Below are positions 1 through 9,873 of a stretch of 64,000 nt of DNA, piece after piece. The notes below the pieces were generated by a model. That model did not search any database, was not told the origin of the DNA, and saw only the letters and a list, made by a program, of their open reading frames with translations. A program made the position numbers and the translations under genes. Positions within the stretch are counted from its first letter, which is position 1. Every line of letters starts with the position of its first letter. The stretch spans positions 50,116,394-50,180,393 of the forward strand of contig CM074181.1 of NCBI GenBank assembly GCA_037179385.1, read 5' to 3'. The DNA comes from Holothuria scabra (lineage: Eukaryota; Echinodermata; Holothuroidea; Aspidochirotida; Holothuriidae).

Positions 1-3
1 ATT

Positions 4-32
4 GATTCCTTGCCGTAGGCAGGCAAGGAATC
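4..32 (+). repeat. Perfect 11-bp hairpin heading a satellite element
   Basis: GATTCCTTGCC at 4-14 and GGCAAGGAATC at 22-32 are perfect reverse complements around a 7-nt loop. The hairpin is followed by a (TG)n tract at about 49-82 and then by the 156-bp satellite. A degraded counterpart in the same order lies on the other strand near 27.4 kb, so it seems to be part of one mobile unit. Confidence 0.75.
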
Positions 33-48
33 TATGCGATGGTGATGT

Positions 49-82
49 CGTGTGTGTGTGTGTATGTGTGTGTGTGTGTTTG
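49..82 (+). repeat. (TG)n microsatellite
   Basis: An almost pure TG run with a few interruptions, placed between the terminal hairpin and the first satellite unit. Short microsatellites next to a core of tandem monomers are typical of some non-autonomous invertebrate elements. Confidence 0.85.
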
Positions 83-90
83 TGACACTT

Positions 91-1176
91 GCTTGTAAAC
101 ACGATATCTTAAGATAGGAGTGACCGACACTTTTCATATTTGGTATATAGATTTATCATGTTGAGAGGAAGAACCCTATTGTTTTTGGTAGAGGTCAAAG
201 GTCATTTGAGGTCACCGCCGGTAAAATTGCGACAATTTCAAAAATGGCTTGTAAACACGATATCTTCAGACAGGATTGCCCGACAATTTTCATACTTGGT
301 ATATAGATTTGTCATGTTGAGAGGAAGAACCCTATTGTTTTTGGTAGAGGTCAAAGGTCATTTGAGGTCACCAGCGGTCAAATTGCGAAAACTTCGAAAA
401 TGGCTTGTAAACATGATATCTTCAGTTAGGAGAGACCAACACTCTTCATATTTGGTATATAGGTTTTTCATGTTGAGAGAGAGAAGCCTATTGTTTTTGG
501 TAGAGGTCAAAAGTCATTTGAGGTCAATAGCAGTAAAATTGCAAAAACTTCGAAAATGGCTTGTAAACATGATATCTTCAGATAGGAGTGACCAACACTT
601 TCCATACTTGGTATATAGATTCGTCATGTTGAGAAGAAGAACCGGATTGTTTTTGGTAGAGGTCAAAGGTCATTTGAGGTCATCAGCGGTCAAATTGCGA
701 AAACACTGAAAATGGCTTGTAAACACGATATCTTCAAAAAGGAGTGACAGATACTCTTCGTATTTGGTATATAGATTTTTCATGTCGAGAGAAAGAAGCC
801 TATTGCTTTTGGTAGAATTCAAAGTTCATTTGAGGTCACCAGCGGTAAAATTGGGAAAATCCCGAAAATGGCTTTTAAACATGATTTCTTCAGATAGGAG
901 TGACCGACACTTCTCATGCTTGGTATATAGGTTTGTCATGTTGAGAGGAAGAAGTCTATTGTTTTTGGCTGAGGTCAAAGGTCATTTGAGGTCATCAGCA
1001 GTAAAAATGTGAAAACACCGAAAATGGCTTGTAAACACAATATCTCCAGATAAGAGTAACAGATACTTTTCATATTTGTTATATAGATTTGTCATGTTAA
1101 GAGAAAGAAGCCTATTGTTTTTGGTAGAGGTCAAAGGTCATTTGAGGTCACCAGGGGTAAAATTGCGAAAATTCTG
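91..1176 (+). repeat. Seven-copy tandem satellite, 156-bp period
   Basis: The landmark GCTTGTAAACAC or a close variant begins at 91, 247, 403, 559, 715, 871 and 1027, each exactly 156 bp apart; the seventh unit ends near 1176. Because 156 is 52 codons, the array leaves long spurious open frames (140-709 and 764-1012) whose translation simply repeats. These are not genes. Each unit contains a block of AGGTCA half-sites, for example AGGTCA at 192, 199 and 209. Units differ by scattered substitutions, so the array is not newly expanded. The flanking hairpin and TG tract suggest it is the core of a non-autonomous element, perhaps Helitron-like; that class is inference. Confidence 0.9.
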
Positions 1177-1740
1177 TGCCTAAAATGTAAAGAAAAATCT
1201 ATCAAGCACTGTCAATTTGAAAGCAGGTAAGGTATTTGATGGCAAGGAATCACTAAGCCTTTTGGCTTTCTGGTGTAATTGTACCATTGAAGATGAAATA
1301 AATGTACACATGGGATATAGTGCAATTTGCTGTTACACAATTTTGTTGTGGAACATGAAATATGATTTTTATACACCTCATTCCATCAAGAGTTTAATGT
1401 AAATATGTAAATATTGTAAAATACAGGAACAGTCTGAAAAGTAATAGTTAATTTTTTTTTTTTTAGAAAAGTTTTTTATGAAAATAATGTTACATCTGGA
1501 AGTGAATGTTGAAGGAACTATCATGTGTAGTTGTCAGGAGTATTGGAGAATGGAAACTGCCATATCAGATGGCTTTGGTTGCTGTAGGGGCATGGTGGGT
1601 GACCACCATGGGTGTAACCTATTTGTCCATTAGCAAGAATGTTCATGACATCAAGATGGAATATATTTTATTGTACTCAATCCTATCTCACTTTGAGACC
1701 ACAAAAGTATTACTTAGGGAATCATCAAGTGTGCCTTTAT
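1177..1740. other. No supported gene
   Basis: AT-rich sequence with a T-run near 1450-1464. Two short open frames (61 and 78 codons) have no recognisable domain, splice context or paralogue in the window, so I treat them as chance. Confidence 0.6.
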
Positions 1741-1873
1741 AGGCTGCGGAGCCAATTTCGAAGCAGCCAAATATGTTCAATAAAATAAATGCAGTTTAAG
1801 GCGGCCCAAAACGCCCACAGCAAAAAAGTTGGGGGCTAAAGCCCCCCTAGGCCCCTCGTCTCCGCAGCCTCTG
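1741..1873. mobile_element. 133-bp MITE with 8-bp TSD GCCTTTAT
   Basis: GCCTTTAT is present at 1733-1740 and again at 1874-1881. Between them the sequence begins AGGCTGCGGAG and ends CTCCGCAGCCTCTG, an 11-bp perfect inverted repeat with three extra bases at the right end. An 8-bp TSD with a GC-rich terminal inverted repeat fits a non-autonomous hAT element. The interior carries a small palindromic block, GGGGGCTAAAGCCCCC, near 1831-1846. Confidence 0.75.
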
Positions 1874-1881
1874 GCCTTTAT

Positions 1882-2247
1882 GATTTTGCTTAAGGTGGAG
1901 GGGGTCTTTTATAATTATGCGCTTGTCAATTTTATTACGCTCTCTAGGTCTAGGTGACCCATACGAAAGTACTAGACAATTTTCTCTTTATGTGTTGGGA
2001 ATTGCATCTTGTATTTAAAAGATAGGTACTTTTCAAAAGAACCACTACTTTTTCCTGGAGTTATCAGAGTTAACATCCATTGTGGAAATTTGTGATGTCA
2101 ACTGTGGAACAATTATTTCACATTGCATTGTATTGTTATTTGATTTAAATCCTGCTTCATGTAGGCAATTTTAGCATTGTTTACTATACCCTACATATGG
2201 TGTATGGTTATGCTAGATCTACAGGAGAATATATTTGAATATTCCAA
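1882..2247. other. No feature recognised
   Basis: AT-rich spacer without a convincing open frame, repeat or splice structure. Confidence 0.5.
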
Positions 2248-2475
2248 CAGTATCTAGTGGTAGAACATCAGCCTCTCACGTGGAAGGCCCAGGTTCTATT
2301 CCAAGGTCGAGTCATACCAAAGACTAAGAATGGAACATACTGCCATTGTGCGTGATGCTCTGCATATGCAATGGAGTAGGGAAAACAGGCTAGTGAGCTG
2401 GAAAAAAGGCTGTGGCTGTCTGGACTTGAACCATTAGGTCAGAAACTGGGCTGTAAAAGTTCATCTAACTAACTA
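2248..2475 (+). mobile_element. tRNA-derived SINE, copy 1
   Basis: The 5' part resembles a tRNA: an A-box-like TAGTGGTAGAACA near 2256 and a B-box-like GGTTCTATTCC at 2292-2302, separated by about 35 bp. The body that follows (about 2310-2400) is shared with a minus-strand copy at 42775-42934, and the 3' part with a truncated copy at 17695-17870. The end carries CTAACTAACTA, a simple tail of the kind SINEs have. It encodes no protein and would need LINE machinery to move. A real tRNA gene is excluded because the arms do not close into a complete cloverleaf. Confidence 0.75.
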
Positions 2476-4589
2476 CCTTACCAACATTCATAAATAGTTT
2501 TTGAGAATGCTGGCTTGTGATTGGTCAGTTACCCATGTTCTAATCCAGTGCAGAGACATAGGGTGTATAGAGAGCAACTTTGTGATCAACATGACTATAA
2601 ACACAGCTTTGCTAACACAGTATTATGAAGGCTTGACTATGTACATAGTTTTAGGTTACACACATTAAACAACAGTTTATAGTACACATACTGGCCCAAC
2701 CACTTCAAAATGGTGCCTGACGTTTTAAGCAAGTAAGGCATACAACTCTAATTTCCCCCATAAATGTCCAACTTAAAATGTAAATATATTTTGTTGACCG
2801 CAATGTTGCGTGTATATTGAAACAAATAAATTAGGTTTAAGGCCTAATCAGATTTCAGACCTAATTCAGAAATATTAAGTGACGGTCATGTAACATGTTT
2901 CAAAGTTATTATAGGGCCTAGGCTCAGGCTTAGACCCCTTCGTGAAATTGATATGGTGCACTGGTGATGAGAAAAAGAAATATAAGTATGACTACATGAT
3001 TTCCTAGCCTGGCCTATCTACGTTAGACTCGAAATCTCAAGCCTATCTGTTCTGATGAAAAAAACATTTGTGAAATAAGTGCTTTGAGTATAACGTTACT
3101 CACTAATCATGAAAGCTCACCTCGTATATGCCGTACATTAGGTTTGGTCAAGTATGTAAGGAAATTTAGCACCAGAATCCCCAAGGGAATTGCAGATGTG
3201 ATAATTAAGAAGAGCCTTCGCCGGCCCAAGTAGCCTGCATACTGCATCGACAAACGTCATCAAGATTTTGATAGATTCTCTCTGCAATGAAGGCTTCAGA
3301 TATTGCGACAGCCTACGTTAGTAAAGGCAAACATGTATGTTTCCATAAAGTTCCACTCAAAAAGGGTCAAGCTTATTTACTGACTCAGCCACATTGTAAA
3401 AACAACGTAACGCTAATTTGAAAGACTAATGTTTGGCCTGACGTTGTTAGCCTAACGTTAGTTGTTTAGGCCTAGTCTGTTTTCAACAACGTTTAGCAGG
3501 AAGTTAGTGTGTCAAAGGCAAATGTCACAGCAAGCAATATAAACCAATTACACCACAGATCCTCAAGCTAGTATATAATTTTAGTGGAACTGTTCCTGAC
3601 TATAGTCCCAAGTCCAAGAGAAAATTCGTTCCAAATATGGCATTCAAATATGGCGTTCAAGACTTCCAAAATGTTACCTATTTGTCACAGACGGCACAAA
3701 GTAGGCCATAGGCCTCTGATAGTACGTTATGGCTGTGTAAGTTACATACGCCTCGATCGGGTCTCACAGCCCATATGCATGACATCATAACCTGTTCGAA
3801 TCTGATGTGGAGACTTGGGCACCATTGACTTTATTCCCAAAGTATCAAATTTCAAGGACAAGCCGGACATTCAGTTATGTATATAAAAAAAAAAAAAATC
3901 AGGAAATCTGAACTTTGTGGCCACATAACTTAATAGTCTGAGACTTTGATGAGACGTGCTGGTATTTTTTGACAAAAAGAACCAGCTTTCAGTTTTTGAA
4001 TCAGAAGAAGAGTACTGCCTATAGTTGGAGGACATGGTCAGGATTTGGTTCCTCTAGGAAGATCTGCATGAAAAGTCATTGTAATATTCCTTGAAGTGGA
4101 AGACCTGATTCAGTTTTGTGGGACGTCAAAAGTCTTTCAGAGGTTGAACCACGAAGGGGGGGGGGGACTTTTGCAAACTTTTTTAATGTATCTGATAAGG
4201 ATAGCTTACTAAATGAAACTTAACTTCGTGAGTAGTTGCCAAGTCACATGGAGAAAAAGAAATGGGGCTCTTTTTCCATAGATCCAAGTTCAGTAGAGAT
4301 CACCAGGACATCTCATTTAAGCGTTACACCAAGGGGTTTGTAAGTATGTATTAAACCAGAAAGTTTGTCTGGATATCTCTCACCCGAAAACAAAATGAAT
4401 GATTCTTACTTCATCAGTATTTAAAAACATTTATTGCAAAGGAATTATCAAGCCTTTTAGGGTACAGTAACTATAAGATTAGTGCATCCTCCACTTTTGT
4501 TGCAAATGTTTAAGAAGACAACTAAGTGTAAATTTTATCAGTTGTTCTACGTTTATATGAAAGGCAGTCGACTCTCATTCCAAACTGCA
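2476..4589. other. Gene-poor AT-rich spacer
   Basis: I see no coding exon or recognisable repeat. There is an A-run near 3886-3898 and a G-run near 4157-4166. A 68-codon frame at 3584-3790 has no family features. Confidence 0.5.
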
Positions 4590-4860
4590 ATTGTTGTGGT
4601 AGTCCACAGAAATTCTCAATTGGCTCAGCTCGTTGATTGACACCCAAGTTCAAAAAGTACAGATCACTGGCTCTCATATTGCATAACCTGTACTGTACTG
4701 AGAGTGTTTTGATTACACTTTGGGGTGTTACATACTCGCCATAAAGCAACAAACCGAAATGCGTCTGGATGAGGATGATCGAGTTTTAGGCAGTCGTGGG
4801 AGGGGCTTTATTAAGAATGTGAAAAGAATTGGAACTGTTTGGTGTGAGAGGATTCTGCCT
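4590..4860 (+). repeat. Dispersed repeat family R1, copy 1
   Basis: This stretch matches 30340-30570 in the same order and strand. Shared blocks include CAATTGG..CAGCTC, GTGTTTTGATTACAC (GTGTCTTGATTACAC in the other copy), AAGCAATAAACT-like sequence, CGTGTCTGGAT-like sequence and GTGGGAGGGGCT. The copies have diverged and contain indels. I cannot assign a class; no TIR is visible. Confidence 0.6.
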
Positions 4861-7155
4861 TTGTCAGCCAGTATTTTACGAACGTGTTTATGGATGTGTC
4901 ATAACTTTTCTTTTTCATTTTTTGATTTGATCTTCTTTTTTGGTGGACACTTTTTATTAGTTTTATTCCGTTGATGTAGCGTACCAAATTTTATATAACC
5001 AATACATGGCTATCAAAGAGGATCTTAATATGACTTTGTAATACGCCCGTAAGCCATGTTGGAGTATATTTAATTAAACAGTAGACCCACACTGGACACA
5101 CTGCCTTGATGAATGTGTAAAACAGCATGTGGTATGAACAGTGTTGTGTACGAGTTGGGCACTAGTGTCTTCCATAATTGCGAACCTGTGACCAATCTGC
5201 AAACCTCTACAGTTTTTCAAAGTTATGTTTCATTACAAAAAAAGCTTTTCAAAGCTAAAACCAAGGCCAAAGATTTTGATTGTTCATGAAGTCTGAATAT
5301 TCCATATGTATCATGACATGAGATTCCTAGCCAATTGTACCAAAATAAATACTGAAAAAGTATTTTCCCCCCATTTCATCAATTTGTTATGCAGTGGATA
5401 GAAGTTGAATGTTACTCCTGGAAGGGACATGAGAAAGTCATTTGGAGAATTTGGGGTTGCAATCCTAGACAAAAATTAATGTCCGAGTGGTATGCTTTCT
5501 TTTAAGTCACGATTACTCCTCTCTATTGCGACGTCTCTATGGTCCGAAAAGTTCGTCTTTAATATTGCGATTAGTCTCTGTTCCAACGCATGTGTTACAT
5601 CTAAACGTACGGCACTCATTCTCTCAGGGGGCGGTGGCCTTTTGCCCGACTCCACATAACCAACCGGGGCATAACCTCTGCGCGACTGAGCCACCAAGGT
5701 CTGCCCGATTCGGCAAGGTTTTGTTCGATTGGGCCCCTCCCACTCCCCCATCCGTCGTTGTTCCGACTTGTCAGTATTTCGACGTCTCTCAATGTCCCGA
5801 TTGCGTCCAGGTCGCATTTCTTCTCTTAACATAGCTAGGGAAAATCAATGATAAATCACGAATCAAGCTCTTTGAATATGCCACACAGTAATTCTAAAAT
5901 AACAGCCTTTGAACCTTTTTACCTTTACAAGTTGCACCGTATTAAGAAAGAACATGATAAATTTTTTACTTAATTCACGAACCCTAACACTAATCTGTAA
6001 TCCAAACGACAGTTGCTTCGATCAGGTTTGTGAATTCGGGTGCCAAAAACTTCCAACAGCCGGAACCTTAGATCCGCGTCCCTCATCTGATAAGGAATCT
6101 ACCCACACGAACGAAAGCAAACCCTTATAAACGTACAATCAAACACATTTACATAATCATACAGACAGGCATATGTACGAAGTGTGGATGACGCATTAAA
6201 AATGCAATATTAATATTTTATTATTACAGCTTTAATAGGCCCAGATGGACGTTTTATCGAACTTCGAACCCCTAAGATTATGTGTATACGAAAAAGTTAC
6301 ATTGTTGTTTAATTCTCCCTGCCCTTTAATCTGCCTGAATTATTGGGGACAAAACGCTATTTTTTACCCTCAAGATTTTCATTGGTGGACAGTTCCCCCT
6401 GCACCGCCAGGATCGACGCCCCTGCCAAACCAGGGAGGTGTTATTAGAACCTCCCTGGCCAAACCATGATTTGAAATAAACTTAGAACTTTTTAAGTCCT
6501 TTTCCTTACACTCCTGCAAATGAACAACTAGCGTTCAAGCTTAAGCCAGCTGCGCATTTAGTGCGGAAGAAAGGTCGTGAAAGTTTTACCTGACAATATG
6601 TTAATTTTTGAAATTGATTAGTTGTCAAAACTGTAGTGTTAAACTGAAAATGTTACTTTTTCTGAGCATAGTCAAATCTCTTCAAAATGGCGTTGTTGTT
6701 ACAAAACTTCCTGCTATTTCGACCAGATGATAAATATTCCAGAGGTTGTTTTCTTTCGTTGCTTTCAACCAGGCATGTAGCCAAAATAAGTAGAGGGGTA
6801 CATCAATATTTAGGGTTTTGCAAGTCTGGAGACTCACTGCCCGAGAGAGAGATGTGAAGGAAAGGATGCCCCTCCTGTTTGGATTTTTTCTTTCGCCTAT
6901 AACAAGTGAACTACAGATGCAACTTAAAATTATGGTTCAAAATTTTAAATGGTTTCTTCCCATATTTGTGCTCTAAGAAAGCTGGTCTCATGATAATAAT
7001 TCAGTCCTTTTAACACAGTTACTGTAAGACTTTTCATGGGCGGGCAGGGAAGTCCCCTCTTAGGTAACCTGGCCTAGAACACAACTATTGACAAGGACTG
7101 AAAATGCTGAATGCACACTTTCATGAATTCGAAAATTAACGAGTACACGGACATG
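4861..7155. other. Spacer with a GC-richer block at 5476-5834
   Basis: Most of this is AT-rich with no supported gene. The block 5476-5834 is GC- and CpG-richer and is open on both strands (115 and 118 codons), which usually reflects composition, not coding. It contains two diverged copies of CGACGTCTCT followed by ATG/AATGTCCCGA-like sequence, so it may be an old repeat. A 10-bp hairpin (CCAGGGAGGT / ACCTCCCTGG) lies near 6430-6461. Confidence 0.45.
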
Positions 7156-7997
7156 CAATGGCGTAAATAGGAATTTTTGAACGGGGAGGGGCAATCACGC
7201 GGAGTGAGATTGATCCGGGAGACTATCAGAGCGGAGCGCCACAATCGGTTGGCGCGGAGCGTTCAGAAAATTTTGAAAAATCGTAACCCCTCAGATAGCC
7301 GGAATTGGCATTTCTCTGCCTGCTTTTAGATGAATCTAAACAGTTGCTATTTTGAGCTTTCAAATTAAATGTTCACCTCAATAAAATACGAGCATTTCTA
7401 CAAAGTGATCAGAAAATTACCAATAAAATTAACATGATATGGTTACTCCAAAGTAAGATTATCATTGTAAAATGAGTCTGTAAGCGCATTCTACAAACTG
7501 AAGTTGAACGAAAGATACCCCGACCTCCTTTTTACCGTTGGCCGAATTGCGGGTCCACAGCAATGCAGGCTAATTAATTTGGCACGTTAGTCACACCTTA
7601 TGGAGAATCATATTGAAGACTGCAAAATTGTGATCATTAGAATGCCCGAATACGTCTCATTCGACTCTCAATGACTGTTAGTGTTATTGTCAACACGAAA
7701 TATGACACAAGATAGTTTTGACTGATTTTTATGGCAAAATTTTGCGCACTGCATACTGTACACCTTTGAGCCTTCCCGTCTGCCCATTAATCTAGCAAAT
7801 GAAAACATCCCAGATTTCTCTTTGCAATTTTTGCCCAAATATTCAGTGCCGTAGCCAGGCTATATGTCACGGAGGCCAGTAAGTTCTGTGGTCGCCAGCA
7901 TAGGGGTGGGTTCTAAGGTGAGGGGGTGTTCCCTGGAAAAGTAGTAAGCATACTGTAAACCTGGCGTCCTAACTTTTAAATTCTAAATACGCCACTG
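7156..7997. mobile_element. 842-bp hAT-like non-autonomous element
   Basis: The left end reads CAATGGCGTAAATAGGAATT; the right end, reverse-complemented, reads CAGTGGCGTATTTAGAATTT. They agree at most positions, and this is the hAT-type CAGTGGCGTA terminus seen elsewhere in the window. The interior carries the conserved hairpin block GCGGAGCGCCA...TTGGCGCGGAGC at 7231-7260. I find no matching 8-bp TSD, so the insertion is old or the boundary imprecise. No transposase frame remains. Confidence 0.6.
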
Positions 7998-8139
7998 GCA
8001 CTGGGGACCTGCATAATATACAGAAGCGTATTGGTATCGCTGAACCGAGGATCACATACGGTTCCTCGTTTTGCAACTAGTTTTTCGTGGAAGCACGGGC
8101 TGCGATCATAGCGGAGGAGGGCGGGGACAAGGCCTCCCA

Positions 8140-8312
8140 ATATTTTTAGCGATTGACAACATATCACATGACGAAACGTTCTTTTTTTACTTTTTGAAAC
8201 ATCGTCTTTCACTGCCTCATCACATCTTACCGCCTCAGAGAGGGAATGAAGCTCACTACGTGCTCCTATTTAATACAGTCAGATTTCACATCTGATTAAT
8301 TTGATAGACATT
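8140..8312 (+). repeat. Dispersed repeat family R2, partial copy
   Basis: This matches 38925-39070: both read ATGA(C/T)GAAACGTTC, a T-rich stretch, CACTGCCT/CTCTGCCT, GAGGGAATGAAGCTCACTAC or close, then CACATCTGATTAAT / AACGTCTGATTAATT. Only the 3' part of the family is present here. Class unknown. Confidence 0.65.
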
Positions 8313-9470
8313 TTACCAGGTTTGTCAAAATACACACCTGGTAATGTCAATCAAATTAATCAGATACATTATCATAAAACAGATATAATCAAAATACAGA
8401 TATATCAAAGTAGAGAGAGTACAAAATAAAAATATAAAATACAGATACAATCCAAATACACAGACTGTTGCATAAAATGTAGGGCTCGTGGCAGCCCACT
8501 CAACGGTATGTAGTAATAGCATTCAACGCATGAAAATACAATGAACACACTTAGAATACCATTAACACCTAGTGGTGTACCGGATACATGGTCCGGCCGA
8601 GCCATATCCGACAGGATGATAAAAACCGATCCGTTTCCAGTTCAAGTAGGACTTTTTTTAAAAGCCGGTCGGAACCGGATTTGATGAATTTCTAATTGTT
8701 AAAAGGCGTCCTAACTCGCAAGTAAATTTAATACGGCGTTTGACGAAAATAACAAAATACAACCAAAGCTGTGAAAATGGGATTGGAGAAGAGTAGAAGG
8801 AATGTTCTCAACATACAAGGGAGGAATTTCATGTGCAAAAGGTATTCTATAGTGTGACTATATTGCTGTCGGCAATGGGTATCCTATCAATTTTTCATGA
8901 TTGCAGGGTTCCCTACAAAGGGTTAATATGTAGTGTCAATTCTGGTTAGAAATTAAAGATATTTCAGTGATCCCTTCGCTTCCAAATTATGCAAAAAATA
9001 GTAAGAAAGGTGTACTGTGTATCATTTTCATTTGATCCCACTGGGTGTGGCAAATTTAATCGGAAAGTTTCCACAATACTGTGAAAGATATGTCTACACA
9101 CTTTAGATTTGTTTTGTTTTATTTAAAAGAATCGACAAGACCAAAAATGTCTAAGTATGTAATCATAAAGCATTAATTTTTTGCTAGTATAAGTAACAGA
9201 AAACCCCACTTGAAATACTTATCACCGTTCTCTAGTTCTCTCAATTTCTCTCATGTTGCCTGGACTGAGGGTTGAGAGAAGGAATAGGTCCCTCTTCTGT
9301 TTTGTACTGGTTACAATTCCCTTTTTCATGTCTCCAGCATGAACAGAGTTTATAATTGTGCTTGTAAATGCAACGAATAGACAGGAAACTGTCATTTTTT
9401 AGTGACGGGGAGAGGGATTTTCTTTTGTTCGCCTCTGCCATTTTACAGTGGCGCTACAGCTTATAGATCT
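8313..9470. other. No supported gene
   Basis: AT-rich. CTAGTGGTGTACCGGATA near 8571 looks like a decayed hAT terminus, but I cannot find its partner. Short open frames here have no coding features. Confidence 0.45.
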
Positions 9471-9873
9471 GTCGACAGGATGTTTTAGCACATTCCCCAC
9501 TACGCACCTGTACATTGTACGGCGTATGTATATTAGTTTCGTCGACAAAAGAGTGATGAGCAATATTACTGCCACGTTAGACTTCTAATTACAGTTAAAT
9601 TGCCAGTTAATTTTGCTTTTTACTGCAATATTTTTGGCATTGCATGGATAAATTTGATATTATGGCATATTATGCAATTGAATTTATGAGCCGTAGGAAA
9701 TTTATTGTCGGTATGGGTTTTGCAGGCAAGAATTGTCAAAACCAAATTTTTCTGATATTTCGTTACAACTTAACGTAGTAATCTATTGGCAAAAACTCTT
9801 CGCAAAATGTACTGCTGAATGAACAATTATGATATTTTGCTTCTTTCTGGGCGAAAAGTGGAATCTAAAATAA
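9470..9873 (+). promoter_or_regulatory. Conserved 5' flank of gene A
   Basis: Blocks match the 5' flank of gene B in the same order: a GTCGACAA block (TCGTCGACAAAAGAGTGATG here), GAGCAATATTA, AGACTTCTA, TTTCGTTACAACTTAAC, TTCGCAAAA and GCTTCTTTCTGGGCGAAAA just before the ATG. This conservation shows the duplication included the promoter region. I see no clear TATA box, and no individual element can be named. Confidence 0.5.

Noticed and set aside
140..1012. Long repetitive open frames over the satellite
   Set aside because: They arise because the 156-bp unit is a multiple of three; the translation repeats with the DNA and has no protein features.
24..1176. CRISPR array
   Set aside because: Units are contiguous tandem monomers without unique spacers, in a eukaryotic context.
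2248..2325. Functional tRNA gene
   Set aside because: A- and B-box-like sequences are present, but the arms do not close a cloverleaf and the body continues as a repeat with other copies, so it is a SINE head.
5476..5834. Gene in the GC-rich block open on both strands
   Set aside because: Open frames of similar length on both strands, no domain, and internal repeat-like segments suggest a composition effect.
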